Source of the DNA: Plasmodiophora brassicae
Lineage: Eukaryota > Endomyxa > Phytomyxea > Plasmodiophorida > Plasmodiophoridae
DNA: 64,000 nt
NCBI GenBank assembly: GCA_039704465.1
Contig: JASFAU010000001.1
Span: 1,922,001 to 1,986,000, forward strand
Direction: 5' to 3'
Program-made: the position numbers and the translations under genes
Part shown: positions 21,891 to 32,889 of the stretch, in pieces
How the letters are laid out: every line of letters begins with the position of its first letter
How positions within the stretch are numbered: the stretch's first letter is position 1
Notes under the pieces: generated by a model
What the model was told of the DNA's origin: nothing
The model's database searches: none
Seen by the model: only the letters and a program-made list of their open reading frames with translations

Positions 21891-23321
21891 ATGCGGATCG
21901 CACCAGCGCCCATCACGCCCGAGCTTGACTTGCCGGTGCATCTTAAAGGTTCCACGTCGCCTACACGATCCCGTTTCGTCGGCTGGTTGCCGACAGCATG
22001 TCTGCTGCTGCTTCTCGCGGCGCCGTCTGTGGCCATCTTCGTCCCCGTGTGGTTCATCGAAATGCAGGATCCGGCGCCGTCCATGGATTCCAGTCAAGTG
22101 CCCTGGGTCGTCATATACATCTGTCTGTCCCTGCCTATATTCGTTGTCCGGCCTCTCAGCAACGTCAACCTGTTCCACGACGTCGACGCGTTCCTCTTCC
22201 GTGACTTACGTCGTGGAATCGCCTGCTGGCTATTCTATATCCTCGTTAACACCGTCCCGTACTTCTTTGACCGCAACCCGGTCCCGTTCCTCATGTTCTC
22301 TGCCGGCCCAATCATGGCCAGCGTGGTCAACGTTCTTCAGTCAAAGGCGTACGCCAAGGCGGTCAACCCATACAATGACGACCCGGAGGCGAACGGCCGG
22401 GCATTCAGCCGGGCCTCGTCCGTTGTGAACACTTCCTGCTCCATCACGTTGTTCTTCTTGACAGCGTTCGTCCAGATCCCCAGGGACGACACGTTTCTTC
22501 AGGCCCTGGCTGGTGTTGTCCTCGGCACGGTCACCCTCGCCCAGCGCCTCTGTGTGCCCTGGTATGTGAGCGAGCGCATGTCGCTGCGCAGGGGTCGCAG
22601 CATTAAACCGCTGATCGCGTTCGCCATCGAATGCGCCAGCGAATGCTGGCTCCAGCTGGCGTTCCCGCATATCGACAGCATGGTCACGTTTGCTATGATA
22701 GCTATCGTCGAAGCGCTGTCGACCGTGGCGTCGTCGCTGTGGATGCTGGTCCCGTTCCAGGTCTGGGTCATGTCGGCCGTGCACCCGGCGTCGTCGCCCC
22801 ACTCGAACTGGAGCGTACTACAGCGCCTACGGTCGTCCTTGTCCGGCATGATCGTCCCGTCCGACGTGGCCATCTCGCGGTTGCACAGCATCGGTGACGA
22901 CTGGATGGACAACGCCAGAACGCACCTGTTCATGCGACAATGGGCGCAGCTGAACGGCACGCTCATGTTCATCACCATGATCACGCTGGCGACGTACTCG
23001 CCGAACAGCCGGTTCTTCCCGTTCCGGGCGTCCGACGCCCAGCACTACCACCAGCTGGTCGGCTTCTCGCTGCTCACCGTCCTCGTCCAGATGGCGACGC
23101 TCAACGCCATGGCCTGGCTGTCGGCCGTCCTGCAGAACGACGCCAAGTACTGGCAGATGGTCGACTGCCTGTCGCACGGCCGGCGCTGGTTGCTGTCGTC
23201 GAAGCGGAACATGCTCTACACGGTGTCCCTGCCCCTGGTGATCGGCGCCACTGCCGTCGGCATCTTCACCAAGCAGGCCGCCTCCGTCTACATGCTCTTC
23301 GATCACGACGACGCATCCTGA
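21891..23321 (+). CDS. Multi-pass membrane protein, unknown family
   Basis: Long intronless frame, 476 residues from the ATG at 21891 (upstream in-frame codons lack an ATG, so a 5' exon is possible). Codon use is strongly GC-rich at third positions, so it is certainly coding. Roughly nine to ten hydrophobic segments occur, for example ACLLLLLAAPSVAIFVPVWF, WVVIYICLSLPIFVV, LLTVLVQMATLNAMAWL and VSLPLVIGATAVGIF. A central polar loop lies near SRLHSIGDDWMDNARTHL. I recognise no transporter or receptor signature. It lies 105 bp upstream of the MAGE gene. Confidence 0.7.
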   Translation: MRIAPAPITPELDLPVHLKGSTSPTRSRFVGWLPTACLLLLLAAPSVAIFVPVWFIEMQDPAPSMDSSQVPWVVIYICLSLPIFVVRPLSNVNLFHDVDAFLFRDLRRGIACWLFYILVNTVPYFFDRNPVPFLMFSAGPIMASVVNVLQSKAYAKAVNPYNDDPEANGRAFSRASSVVNTSCSITLFFLTAFVQIPRDDTFLQALAGVVLGTVTLAQRLCVPWYVSERMSLRRGRSIKPLIAFAIECASECWLQLAFPHIDSMVTFAMIAIVEALSTVASSLWMLVPFQVWVMSAVHPASSPHSNWSVLQRLRSSLSGMIVPSDVAISRLHSIGDDWMDNARTHLFMRQWAQLNGTLMFITMITLATYSPNSRFFPFRASDAQHYHQLVGFSLLTVLVQMATLNAMAWLSAVLQNDAKYWQMVDCLSHGRRWLLSSKRNMLYTVSLPLVIGATAVGIFTKQAASVYMLFDHDDAS

Positions 23322-23426
23322 CGTTTGCCAGTAAACAATAGGAACGCTCACGTGCCAGGTGGGCGTTGCACAACGGCCGCCGGGTCGAACGACTCATTCA
23401 ACGACGATCGCCGTCGCCGATTATTT

Positions 23427-24502
23427 ATGGCGGCGGGTGGGCGCGGGCGGTTGCGGCGCCGTGTCGACCGCGAGGAGGACGGCGGCAACGACGACGATGA
23501 CGTGATCGAGCGGCCGCGTCGTCGCCAGCGGGTGGCCAGGAACGCCGGCCGGCCACGATCGCAGGTCTCGAGCGACGACGAGGCATCCGCGGCGGGCGAC
23601 GACGACGACGACCGGGAGGAGCGGGGCGCGAGCCCACAGCGCCGGAACGAGGCGAACGGCAGCGGCGTGTCGCTGCTCGACGGCGTTGTCGGCGACGTCA
23701 TGCGGTACGTCCTGTTCCGGAACATCGACCACGGCCCGTGCCGGTCGTCGGACCTGTCGAAGGCCGTCCTGAAGGCGTACAACGGGCCGTACAAGGCGCC
23801 GCAAATCGTGAAGATCGCCGGCGAACGCCTCAACAAGGTCTTCGGCTACGACCTGGTCGTCACCGACGTCATCGACAGCCGCGGGATCCGCCATCGAGCC
23901 AACGCCGACGCCAGGGACAAAGTCGTCGGCAGCCGCCCGAAGGCCTACGTTCTTAAGAACGCAATCGACAACCCGGCGTGGATCGCGCATATCAACGCCA
24001 AGGACGAAGGGTACGTGTTTGCATATAACGGTGGGGGGTGTCTTGGAATCGTGGGGCTGACCATGCCCTTGGTAGGTTCGTCGCGCAGCGAGGCCTGTTG
24101 CTGTTCATCTACAGCATCCTGTATCTGAAGAACGGCGCCATCGACGAGGCGTCGCTGCTGGCCTACCTGGGCAAGGTCGGCCTCGGGGCGTCCGTACGCC
24201 ACGAGGCGTTCGGGCCGGTCACTGCCCAGCTGCAGGCGTTCGTCAAGCAGCAATACCTGCACCGGCGAAAGAAGTCGGACGTCGTCCTGGACAAGGACGA
24301 GGAGGCCGGCGTCGCCTTCGAGTACCAGGTCGGGCCTCGTGGCCTGCAGGTCACCTCGAAACGGCAGATCCGCGAGTTCCTGGCGTCGCTGATGGGCGCC
24401 GAACTGAAACCGACGGACAGCGAACTCGACGACGAGGAGGACGCCGAGGACGACAACCCTCCCGAAGACGTCCCGCGCCGCCGGCGATCCGCGCGGGCCT
24501 GA
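23427..24502 (+). CDS. NSE3: MAGE-domain protein, probable SMC5/6 subunit NSE3
   Basis: Exons 23427..24010 and 24076..24502 (65-nt intron), 336 residues. The N-terminus is a charged, disordered region with Asp runs. The MAGE homology domain starts at VMRYVLFRNIDHGPCRSSDLSK (winged helix A) with LNKVFGYDLVVTDV and KAYVLKNAID. The second winged helix begins GLLLFIYSILYLKNGAID then LLAYLGKVGL. Most non-mammalian eukaryotes carry a single MAGE gene, NSE3, which binds NSE1/NSE4 in the SMC5/6 genome-stability complex. That role is therefore inferred from family. The tail is acidic then arginine-rich. The gene ends 20 bp before the UPRT start. Confidence 0.88.
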
Positions 24503-24522
24503 ACGAACGCGGACGACGCGCA

Positions 24523-25330
24523 ATGCCTAACGTGATAAAGGAGGAGACGCGGCCCTTGTCGGTGCTGGGTTTTGCGATTCGGACGGCCATGGAATCGATC
24601 AGGGACGATGCGCGCGTGCGCGTGCAGGCCCCGTCCGACCCGTTGCGGGCGTTGCACACCCGGCTGCGGGATCCGACGACGCCGCCGGATGAGTTCGTGC
24701 GCCTCAGCGATCGCCTGGCGCAGTCGCTGGTCGAATTCGCGGTCGCCGACCTCGCGTACGCCGAGCGCACGGTCGTGACGCGGACGGGCGCGCCGTTCGT
24801 CGGGCGCGATCTGGCGCAACGCGACGACCTGATCGGCGTGTCGATCCTGCGTGCCGGCAGCGCCATGGAGGCGGCGCTGCGGCGCGTCCTGTGGCCGTCG
24901 CTACCGATCGGGAAGATCCTGATCCAGCGCGACGACGAGAACGGGTGCGCGCCGGTCCTGTCGTATTGCAAGCTGCCGGTTCGCACCGGGCCGGCAACGA
25001 CCGTCTTGCTGTGCGATCCGATGCTGGCGACCGGTGGCAGCGCGTGCCGCGCCGTCGACTGCCTTGTCGAACGGGGCGTGCGCCCCGAGGGTATCATCCT
25101 GGTCAGCATGATCGCGGCTCCGGAAGGCGTTGTCCGCGTCAGGAATCGGCACCCGTCCGTCCGCGTGGTCGTCTCCATGATCGACGATGGCCTAAACGAA
25201 CATAAGGTATAGACCATGCGGGCGCCGCACGTGCCCTGCGTGTTCTTCTTGCTCTAAACAATCCAGCTGTGCACAGTACATTTGTCCCGGGATCGGGGAC
25301 TTTGGAGACCTGTACTTCAATTCCAACTGA
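24523..25330 (+). CDS. UPRT: Uracil phosphoribosyltransferase
   Basis: Makes UMP from uracil and PRPP (pyrimidine salvage). Exons 24523..25206 and 25277..25330, 245 residues. Key motifs: DLIGVSILRAGSAMEAALRR, the PRPP-binding loop LLCDPMLATGGSA, and the family C-terminus YICPGIGDFGDLYF, which is carried by the short 54-nt second exon. Without that exon the protein would stop at EHKV. The exon join through acceptor GCACAG at 25276 is phase 0. Immediately downstream of the MAGE gene in the same direction; separate promoter likely. Confidence 0.95.
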
Positions 25331-25386
25331 GCCGTCGATCCTACCGATGGGATAGAGGCGTATATTAATACAACATCGCATGACGT

Positions 25387-25636
25387 TTACAGTTTCGGGT
25401 GTCCCTCTGGGTTCGTCGCCGTTTCCACGCGTCTGTGCAGCGTCGACGGCATGATCGTCGAGCGATACACGCGCGCCTGGCCCAAGGTCAGCCAGACGCG
25501 ACGTCCGTCCAGGACGCCCACCCGTACATACCTCGGCGACGAACTGAGGATCGCGACGCATGTAGAGCAGCCCGGCCAGTCCGGCGAACGTCGTCACCCC
25601 CATGGCGACCATCAGGTACTTCTCCCACTTGGCCAT
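25387..25636 (-). CDS. Small single-pass membrane protein
   Basis: Exons 25532..25636 and 25387..25476 (55-nt intron), 64 residues, convergent with UPRT. The first exon encodes MAKWEKYLMVAMGVTTFAG and the rest of one membrane helix, then RRDPQF. The second exon is polar (STLHRRVETATNPEGHPKL). The WEK start followed by one helix weakly recalls small cytochrome-oxidase subunits such as COX6A, but the conserved FPWG tail is absent, so I leave it unnamed. Confidence 0.55.
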
Positions 25637-25927
25637 CGTCGAAAACACGTCGTGCGCGCAAATCCCACATACGCCAACCGCCCAGGGCCACGCCACGCGC
25701 AGCTTCCTGCAGTCATTGTCTGGAACTCCGGATCACGTCTTGACGCGGCAGGTTGCAGGACAACCCGTCGCCCTCAGCAGGCAGTGGGGTAGATACATGT
25801 TGGTTCTTCGCTTAATAACCGTTGTCCAGTGGTGTGCGGCGGAGGGTGTCGCCTGGCTCCTGCGGTTGGCGGGAAGTCCGACGGGCCGTGGGACCGGACC
25901 GTCCCATTGCATGGGCGACGGCCCAGC

Positions 25928-26640
25928 ATGGCAGTGAAGGACGAGTCGCCGATGGCGATCGAGGCGCCCGAGTCGATCGCACTGGACGGCATGGAGCAGT
26001 CGGCGCGGGCGATGCGGGCGGCGCTGGCGGAGATCGGCGACATGGATCGGCAGTGCGACGCGCTGGCCGAAAAATCGCCCATCTGGGATAGCGCAACCCG
26101 ACAGCAGATCCTCGAGATGTCGACGAAGAAGATCACGCTAGCCGACGACAGCTACGAGGCCATTGAACGGTGCATACGCGAGATCGACAGCAATTTGAAA
26201 TCGCTGGAGGCAGACGCGCGCGCGAAACTCTTCACGCTCCGAGGCATTGCCGCCGTCAGACGCGGTGCCGTCCAAGGCGCCACCGATCAGGTCGAAACCT
26301 ACCCAAGCGAACCAGTCTACTGCACGTGCAGGAGGGTGCAATTCGGCGACGTAACAATCGAATGCCCATTTGATTGGTGTCACCCGGCTGACTGGTCCCT
26401 ATGTAGATGATCGCATGCGATGAGGAGACCTGCGAGATTGAATGGTTCCATTACGAGTGCGTCGGGTTGAAGTCGGCGCCGAAGGGCAAATGGTATTGCC
26501 CAACGTGCCGACAGAAGCGAGCGCCGGTGAAGGCCGCACCTGCCGCGGGTCCATCGAAGACCGTTGACAAACAGAAACGCAGACACGGCGCCGGCGCTCA
26601 GGCAGGGCCCCGACAGCGGCACAGTCGTCGATCCATGTGA
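25928..26640 (+). CDS. ING-family PHD-finger protein
   Basis: Chromatin reader that recruits histone acetyltransferase or deacetylase complexes to H3K4me3. Exons 25928..26350 and 26407..26640 (56-nt intron inside the PHD finger), 218 residues. The N-terminal helical region ([20 protein letters not shown] through [12 protein letters not shown]) matches the ING dimerisation helix pair. The PHD finger is [10 protein letters not shown] then [18 protein letters not shown] and KGKWYCPTC, with all zinc ligands (C4-H-C3) and the aromatic-cage residues. The C-terminus is basic ([10 protein letters not shown]), like the polybasic tail of some ING proteins. Complex identity is inferred. Confidence 0.92.
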
Positions 26641-26834
26641 TCGCGTCTCTGCAATGTATATATTATCTGCATGCGTTCAGCGCGGATGACGTTCTGCCTA
26701 CCCGACAATCGTTGCGTCGCACGCTTCAATGGGAACGCTTCACTGAAACCTGATTCGATGGGGTCGCGCCGGCCGTACCCGAACGCGACGATCGACCTGC
26801 GCATGCGTCTTGGGCCTCGCGTGGATATCCCCCG

Positions 26835-28613
26835 ATGTCAGGCGATGCGACAGCGACAGCTGCGCGGGTCGCACAGGTGCTCATGGGCCTCTACGCTTGC
26901 CAGGAGCTCGTATCCGTCACGATGGCGATTCGACGTCGGAACCTTCAACCGCTGAAGTTCCGCGACGCCATCCTTCTTGTCTATCTACAACGATTACTTC
27001 CTGGAGGTGGCTGGCTAATCCAAGGGTTGTCCCTGGTGTAGACTGTTACCGATCTGTCGTTCTTCGGCTTCGTTCAGGGCAACGTCCTCAGCGTGATGCT
27101 GCAAACCGATTGCCTGACCTTGACCTTGTCCAGTAAGGCGACATCCGCAATGGCCAGGTTCGGTGCTTACGTTGGGGGGTTCTAGCGATCCCGTTCCTGG
27201 TCGCGATGCCGGCCCTGGTGGGACGGCTATGGAGGCTGCTGGCGTTGAGCATGGTGACGTCGGCGCGAGTTGCCGTCGGAACCGCCGTCTTGCGCGTTCC
27301 GGACCACGTGTCTAATGGGTCTGCTCCCGTACAGGGGAAGTTTGACCATTTCCTGCTGAGGAATACGTGGGCCTACTCGTCCGGCGCCATCTGGGCCGGC
27401 ATCGTGCTGGCAAGCGTCACCATGTCCGCGATACGCGTGGGCATGCTGCTGTCGGTGCATTGTGACGAACCGACCAATATCCGGGATCCCGTCTTCGGGG
27501 CCATCTGGGTCTTGACTGTCGCGTTCCTAGCCCGTTCGCTGCGTTCGACGACGGATGCGTTCCACGCCATGACGGAGTTCAAAGCGCTATTCGTCATGGT
27601 CGGCGTCGGGTTCGTGCTCGTTGTTCCCGACATGGCCATTGCCTCCGTCGGCCGCCTGGTCAACCCGTACTACTACTTCCAGCTGGTGTTCCTCGTCGTC
27701 GGCATGTCCTGGAATGCGATTAGCGTTGGTAAGCGCGCGCGCGCGGGGATGCCGACCGCGTCGTGATTGCCTATGGACCCATGCGTGCAGTGTACCCGAC
27801 CTACCTGACCTACAAGTTCAAGCAGACGCATCACGTTGATACGAACACTGCGCTCGATTCGCCACTGCAGTGTGCGATGATGGATCAGGCGGGGGTGCCT
27901 CGTTTGACGATTGACTCGCGACTGGCTGACGCCCTGAAGCATCCCGTCGGATACGAGCTGTTCAAGGACTATCTGACGACGGAATTCTCTGTACGTCGGG
28001 TCCTTCAGTCGGGCCGAATCGGATTCGTGAACGACACGCGCGCGACAGGTTGAGAACCTGCTCTGCTGGTCGTCGGTTACATCGATCATCAAAGATTGCG
28101 AGCAACGGGCCGCGATCCCTCCGGAGGAGTTCAACAAGACGTTCAATGACTTCTACAAGATGTACATCGCAACGGGATGCCCAAACGAGGTACCACCGTC
28201 CACAGGTTCAACTTCAGAGGCCGTCATCTTAACGACACATTGACGACAGGTCAATATCTCGCATGCTGCCAGAGTGAGCCGAAGCAAAGACTGTTCAGGA
28301 CGTGACTGGATTGCTGAATCGGCACACATTATAGGGACGGCTAAGGAAGTACGCTGGTGGGCGGGCCCGAGCATCGCTGGCGGCGTCTGTCCTACCATTA
28401 CAAACGGTCGTTGTCGCTGTCGACGATGGGTACCATGGACGAGTATCAGCGCTTCGCGAGCTCCAGCGAGGTACGCGTGTACAACAGCTGGGCGCACCCT
28501 GGACTGACGTCGACCCGCACTGTCCAGAGGTCTTCAAACTAATGGAGAGCGATTCGTTCGCTCGATTCAAGCAGTCGAAGGAGTTTGCCAAGCTCATCGC
28601 AGAGCAACAGTAA
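26835..28613 (+). CDS. 7TM-RGS protein, copy A
   Basis: Exons 26835..26978, 27042..27132, 27186..27274, 27335..27728, 27791..27990, 28049..28189, 28250..28273, 28335..28470 and 28528..28613; 434 residues. The N-terminal half has about seven hydrophobic segments (ARVAQVLMGLYACQELVSV, IPFLVAMPALVGRLWRLLAL, IWAGIVLASVTMSAIRVGML, FVLVVPDMAIASVG, YYYFQLVFLVVGMSWNAIS). The C-terminal half is an RGS domain: ALKHPVGYELFKDYLTTEFS, VENLLCWSSVTSIIKDC, FNDFYKMYIATGCPNEVNIS and REVFKLMESDSFARFKQS. RGS domains speed GTP hydrolysis by G-alpha; the plant AtRGS1 has the same layout. Copy B is 0.6 kb downstream with the same total coding length. Ligand unknown. Confidence 0.85.
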
Positions 28614-29210
28614 ACGCGGCATCACTGCTGCGGGATGACAGAGGCACAAGCCACAGCAACGCGAGACCGACTCGTTGCTGGTCAGGTCACATCTGTGATG
28701 TAGTAAAACTGTTTCCGTGGTGATCGATCGCCGATTGTACGTTCTGGACGTGTGCTTCAGTGTGCTTCGATTTTGCGAGAGACTTGGGCCAGTCCAAATG
28801 AGCCCCGTTACGACGGCGTCGACGCGCTGCTCAGGTCTTCATGGGGGCGTACACCGTACATGAGCTCGCTCTCCATCGCAAAGGTCATTGGCCCGATGAA
28901 ACCTGCAAGCACTCGTTACGTGCCATGTGGACTGGCATCGTTTCGAACCCCAGGCGTGCCTGCCACGATACGCGTGGCACTGTTGATGCTGGAGAATCGC
29001 AATGGGCCAGGAAACGTTTGCGATCCGATGACCCGATGGTCCGGAATTGGATCACCGCCTACAGGTTGGACGGTGACCAGCTCATAGGGTACCCAAGCGG
29101 TGCATCCACGCGATTAATGATCGCCCCTCGGATCGATGGCCGTACCGGACCGATATGCTGGATGGGTGTACTGTGCGACCTCGGCAGTCGGCTGGAGGCA
29201 ATACGCGCTG
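28614..29210. other. Spacer between the two 7TM-RGS genes
   Basis: About 600 bp. Open frames at 28752-29087 and 28841-29224 (plus) have no recognised similarity; an upstream exon of copy B cannot be excluded. Presumed promoter of copy B. Confidence 0.4.
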
Positions 29211-30977
29211 ATGGCGACCGATGAGGCGGCAGCAACCGCCGTCAAGGTCTTCATGGGCCTGTACGCGGTGCAGGAACTTATTTCCATCATCATGGTGATT
29301 CGACGACGTAACCTGCAACCGCTCAAGTTCCGCGATGCGATTCTTCTCGTCCGTGCCTAACCGACCTGCAAGCGCTCTGACGCGCCTCGCTGACCCATGC
29401 CCATGTAGACCGTCACCGACTTGTCGTTCTTCGGGTTCGTCCAGGGCAACGTCGTCAGCACGCTGGTCACGCTGGACTGCTTCACAAACAATATGATTAG
29501 TATGGGCAGGAAATCGCTGATACGCACTGGCATCAGCCCTGACATGGCCGTTTAGCGATTCCATGGATCATTTCGATGCCCGCCCTGGTTGGGCGTTTAT
29601 GGAAACTGCTGGCTCTGAGCATGGCGACGTCGGCGAGAGTGGCGGTATGTGTACGCGTTGCTGGGACGACGACTTGGGATTAACAGGTCGGCCCTCCTAG
29701 GGGCAATTTGACCACTACATCCTGAGGCATTCCTGGATGTACTCGTCGCGGACCATCTGGGTCGGGATCGCGCTGACCACTGTCGTCCTGACGACGATAC
29801 GCATGTCGATGCTGATGCCGATCAACTGCTACGAGCCGAGTAACATTCGCGATCCGATCTACCTGGCCGTCTGGATCTCGACTATCGCCTACCTGGCCTA
29901 CTCGTTACGCGCAACACGAGACGCCTTCAAGGTCATGGCCGAGTTCAAGGCCCTGCTCGTCATGCTGATCGTCGGGTTCCTGCTCGTCGCCCCAGACCTC
30001 GCCTTTACTTCGTTCAGTGCCGTGGTGAACCCGTACAAGTACTTCCAGTTTGTCATTCTCTTCGCGGGCATGTCCTGGAATGCCATCAGCACGTGTATGC
30101 TCGCAAGTCGAGTACCCTAGTCATCATGCTGACGCCACAGGCAGTGTACCCGACGTACCTGACTTACAAATACCATCAGATGCAGGATACTGAGAGTGCG
30201 ACGGCACTGGACGACAAACTGACATCTGTCACGACGACGATGAGCACAGCGACGCAGCCTCGTCTGGCCGTTGAAGCGCCGCTGAAGGCCGTCCTGACGC
30301 ATCCAATCGGGTACGAGCGCTTCAAGGAGTTCCTGCGAACCGAATTCTCTGTAGGCCCCCGGTAGCCCGTCAGACCATAAACGCTCTCGTGATCAGGTTG
30401 CCCTATGAACCAGGTTGAGAACCTGCTTTGCTGGAGCGCCGTCACGGCGGTCATCAAAGACTGCCAGAAACGTGTGGTCACCATGGACGAATTCGATCAG
30501 AAGTTCAAGGACATCTACGACCTGTACATTGCCCCGGGAAGCCCGAACGAGGTACAATCCGCATGGGCGACCTGTTAGGACAATGACCCTAATTAGACGT
30601 CGTTAACAGGTTAACATCGCGCACAGTACCAAAGTGAAATTAATGCAAGCGGGAATGACGCGAGTCTAATTGCTGACTGGATCCCTGGCGCAGGTACGCC
30701 TGGCAGGATTCCTTGATAGGAGCCGCCGGACGCCACAGAAGATATCAGTGGTGCCGGGAGAGGACATTGACATCTTCGAAGATGACGGTGTCGATTCGAG
30801 CAAAGTAGCAGCGCTGCGAGAATTGCAACGAGGTAACGCAGAGTGATACGTAGGACGCGCCGTCCATGTCTAACACTGGCCGACTGCACAGAAATCTTCA
30901 AGTTAATGGAAAACGATTCATTCAACCGTTTCAAGCACTCGAAGAAGTTTGCCAGGTTCATCGCTATGGAACAATAA
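29211..30977 (+). CDS. 7TM-RGS protein, copy B
   Basis: Exons 29211..29348, 29409..29499, 29556..29644, 29701..30094, 30145..30350, 30414..30551, 30610..30633, 30694..30832 and 30892..30977; 434 residues. Five of nine exons have exactly the same length as in copy A and introns sit at the same places, so this is a tandem duplicate. Membrane part: VFMGLYAVQELISIIMVI, IPWIISMPALVGRLWKLLAL, and FLLVAPDLAFTSF. RGS part: HPIGYERFKEFLRTEFS, VENLLCWSAVTAVIKDC and REIFKLMENDSFNRFKHS. Copies differ mostly in loops and in the RGS insert (exon 8), which suggests functional divergence. Confidence 0.85.
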
Positions 30978-31080
30978 ACGCGACCGACGTTTGCACTGGA
31001 CGAACGCAGCCGGGCGCTGAAATGCCGAACCGGCGGCCAACGCTTTATCATTTGGGATCATCTGAAGTACACTGCATACT

Positions 31081-31437
31081 TCATCTGGACTTCTTGAGGC
31101 GGCAGCAGCAACGGAACCGGCAGAACATCGTGAGCATGGCGGTGATGATCGCGACAGGTACGCCAATCATGATCCACATGTGCGGCTCGAATCGCTGGCA
31201 CATATTATTAATGAGCACTTCGTACGCCAACCCCGCTCCCAACCTACTTTGTATTCCTCGAAGCGAATCTTGCCTGTCCATTTCAAAGAAGCCACGTCGG
31301 CCGCATCAGCGGTGCTACAGACAGCAGGTAAGAGTTGGGACTCAAGCACAATGGAGCAAGGAGTTGCGCTCGGCCTACCAGCTAGCAATCGCCAACATCG
31401 CCAGGGACACCAGCAGTAGCACCGACGTTGACGCCAT
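31081..31437 (-). CDS. Small type I membrane protein, copy 1
   Basis: Exons 31379..31437, 31248..31314 and 31081..31194, 79 residues. A signal peptide (MASTSVLLLVSLAMLAIAS) is followed by a short polar ectodomain (DAADVASLKWTGKIRFEEYK). A membrane helix (MWIMIGVPVAIITAMLTMF) and a Cys/Arg/Lys tail (CRFRCCCRLKKSR) complete it. The Cys cluster at the cytosolic face is typical of palmitoylation, an inference. Start at 31437 or 31446. Copy 2 lies upstream at 32199-32560 with the same exon plan. No known family. Confidence 0.7.
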
Positions 31438-31446
31438 TCGGTGCAT

Positions 31447-32198
31447 CCGACCGACCACAACGCGAAAACTGGGTCCCAAATTAGCCGGATAGGTATTTCC
31501 GGTCCTTGGCGGGTGGGCCGCCACGGCGTACGCAGTATTTACCTCCCACCCACAAATAGAAATGCATGCCGCATGCGATCATGCCGAACGGTTGCAAATT
31601 GGCAATGTTGGCCAGCACACCGGACAACTTCTGCCCTCTGGTCCCCGGAGCCTATTTATAATTACCGGCTCCGCCTGTAGTTGCTATATCAACTAGGGCA
31701 GGCGCTGACGGGTCTATTGAAAACGACTGTATTAATCGGGGCGTGTTCTTCTGCAGGTTATTCGCTGCTGTGAAATTTGGATTTCCTGCAGGGCAATGAA
31801 GGCACACACAATAGCAAGTTGGTGTATTGTCCGCAGAGGCGGTGGACGTGTCTGACTGTGGGCGGAGGCCGTGCTCTACTTGTGGATTTAGCCAGGCGTC
31901 CTTGACTAAGGCAAATCCACCCAAACGATACCGGCAATGCTGCCGCATATATATGTAGACCGTTTTAGACAGCTATTTGGCGAACTGTCTAACCGTACAC
32001 TTAGTGTAATGAGTCTCACGAAGTCGTTGAGGACATCGCAGACAGAGCGAAACCAGATGCCGGGTTTCCCTCGTAGACGATATCAGGAGACAGGCACAGT
32101 CGGGAGCATGCAGAAATGCTGTTGCGGGATGTACTTTGAGGCGTTCAACACGATGTCTAACGGTTTATCATTTGGATCATCGGTCTGCATTGACAATC
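31447..32198. other. Spacer between copies of the small type I protein gene
   Basis: Contains a TATAAATAG-like motif on the minus strand near 31650-31660, about 215 bp upstream of copy 1; otherwise nothing recognised. Confidence 0.35.
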
Positions 32199-32560
32199 TC
32201 AGTTGGAATTCTTGACACGACAGCAGCAGCGGCACGAGCAGCACATCGTGAACAAGGCGGTGACGATTGGCGACAGGTACGCCAATCATGATCCACATAT
32301 GTGGCTCGAATCGCTAGCACGCCCATTCCATCAACAGAACACTCCCTGTAGATTCTACACGTCGTCCCTACCTTGTATTCCTCGACACGAACCTTCTGTG
32401 TCCATTTCAGTGGAGCCACATCGGCCGCATCAACAGCCCTACATACATACGGCAGGCCATTTACGGGAGGTGGATGGAGCAGCGGCGCTCAGCCTACGTA
32501 CCAGGTTGCAATCACCAGCATCGGCAGGTACATCATCAGTTGCATAAACAGTGATGCCAT
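32199..32560 (-). pseudogene. Small type I membrane protein, copy 2 (frameshifted)
   Basis: Exons 32502..32560, 32372..32438 and 32199..32313 mirror copy 1 (59 and 67 nt are identical lengths; the third is 115 instead of 114 nt). Signal peptide MASLFMQLMMYLPMLVIAT, ectodomain DAADVAPLKWTQKVRVEEYK, then RFEPHMWIMIGVPVA. At that point one extra base (near 32270) shifts the frame in the middle of the membrane helix. The conserved continuation with a Cys-rich tail is still present in the next frame. It is either a recent pseudogene or an assembly error. Confidence 0.7.
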
Positions 32561-32889
32561 CCTGTTGCCTCTGACCGACGACGAAGAATGATCCTCCTCG
32601 TCCCAAACTGTGGAAGACGTTTTTACAGGGACCGCTCCCCGCCGCGGCCGGAGTGCGCACACGCGGACTCCCCAAAATAGGCTAGGGCATGTCCTGTGGC
32701 TATTTTTAGATGGTGCAGACTGAGCGACATCCGGCCCGGCGGCCACCAGAGACTGTCGTTCGCGTGCATGTCCTACATGTTATCGCAGGTGAGTGGGTGA
32801 ATTGATGACCAGCACCGCGTCCGTCACCAAATGCGGTTGCGTAGCAGTTACCGTAAATGTCTGGTGTGCGGCGCATGGAAGCGGGTGCT

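Noticed and set aside
24351..25217. 288-codon minus-strand frame
   Set aside because: Antisense to the MAGE and UPRT exons.
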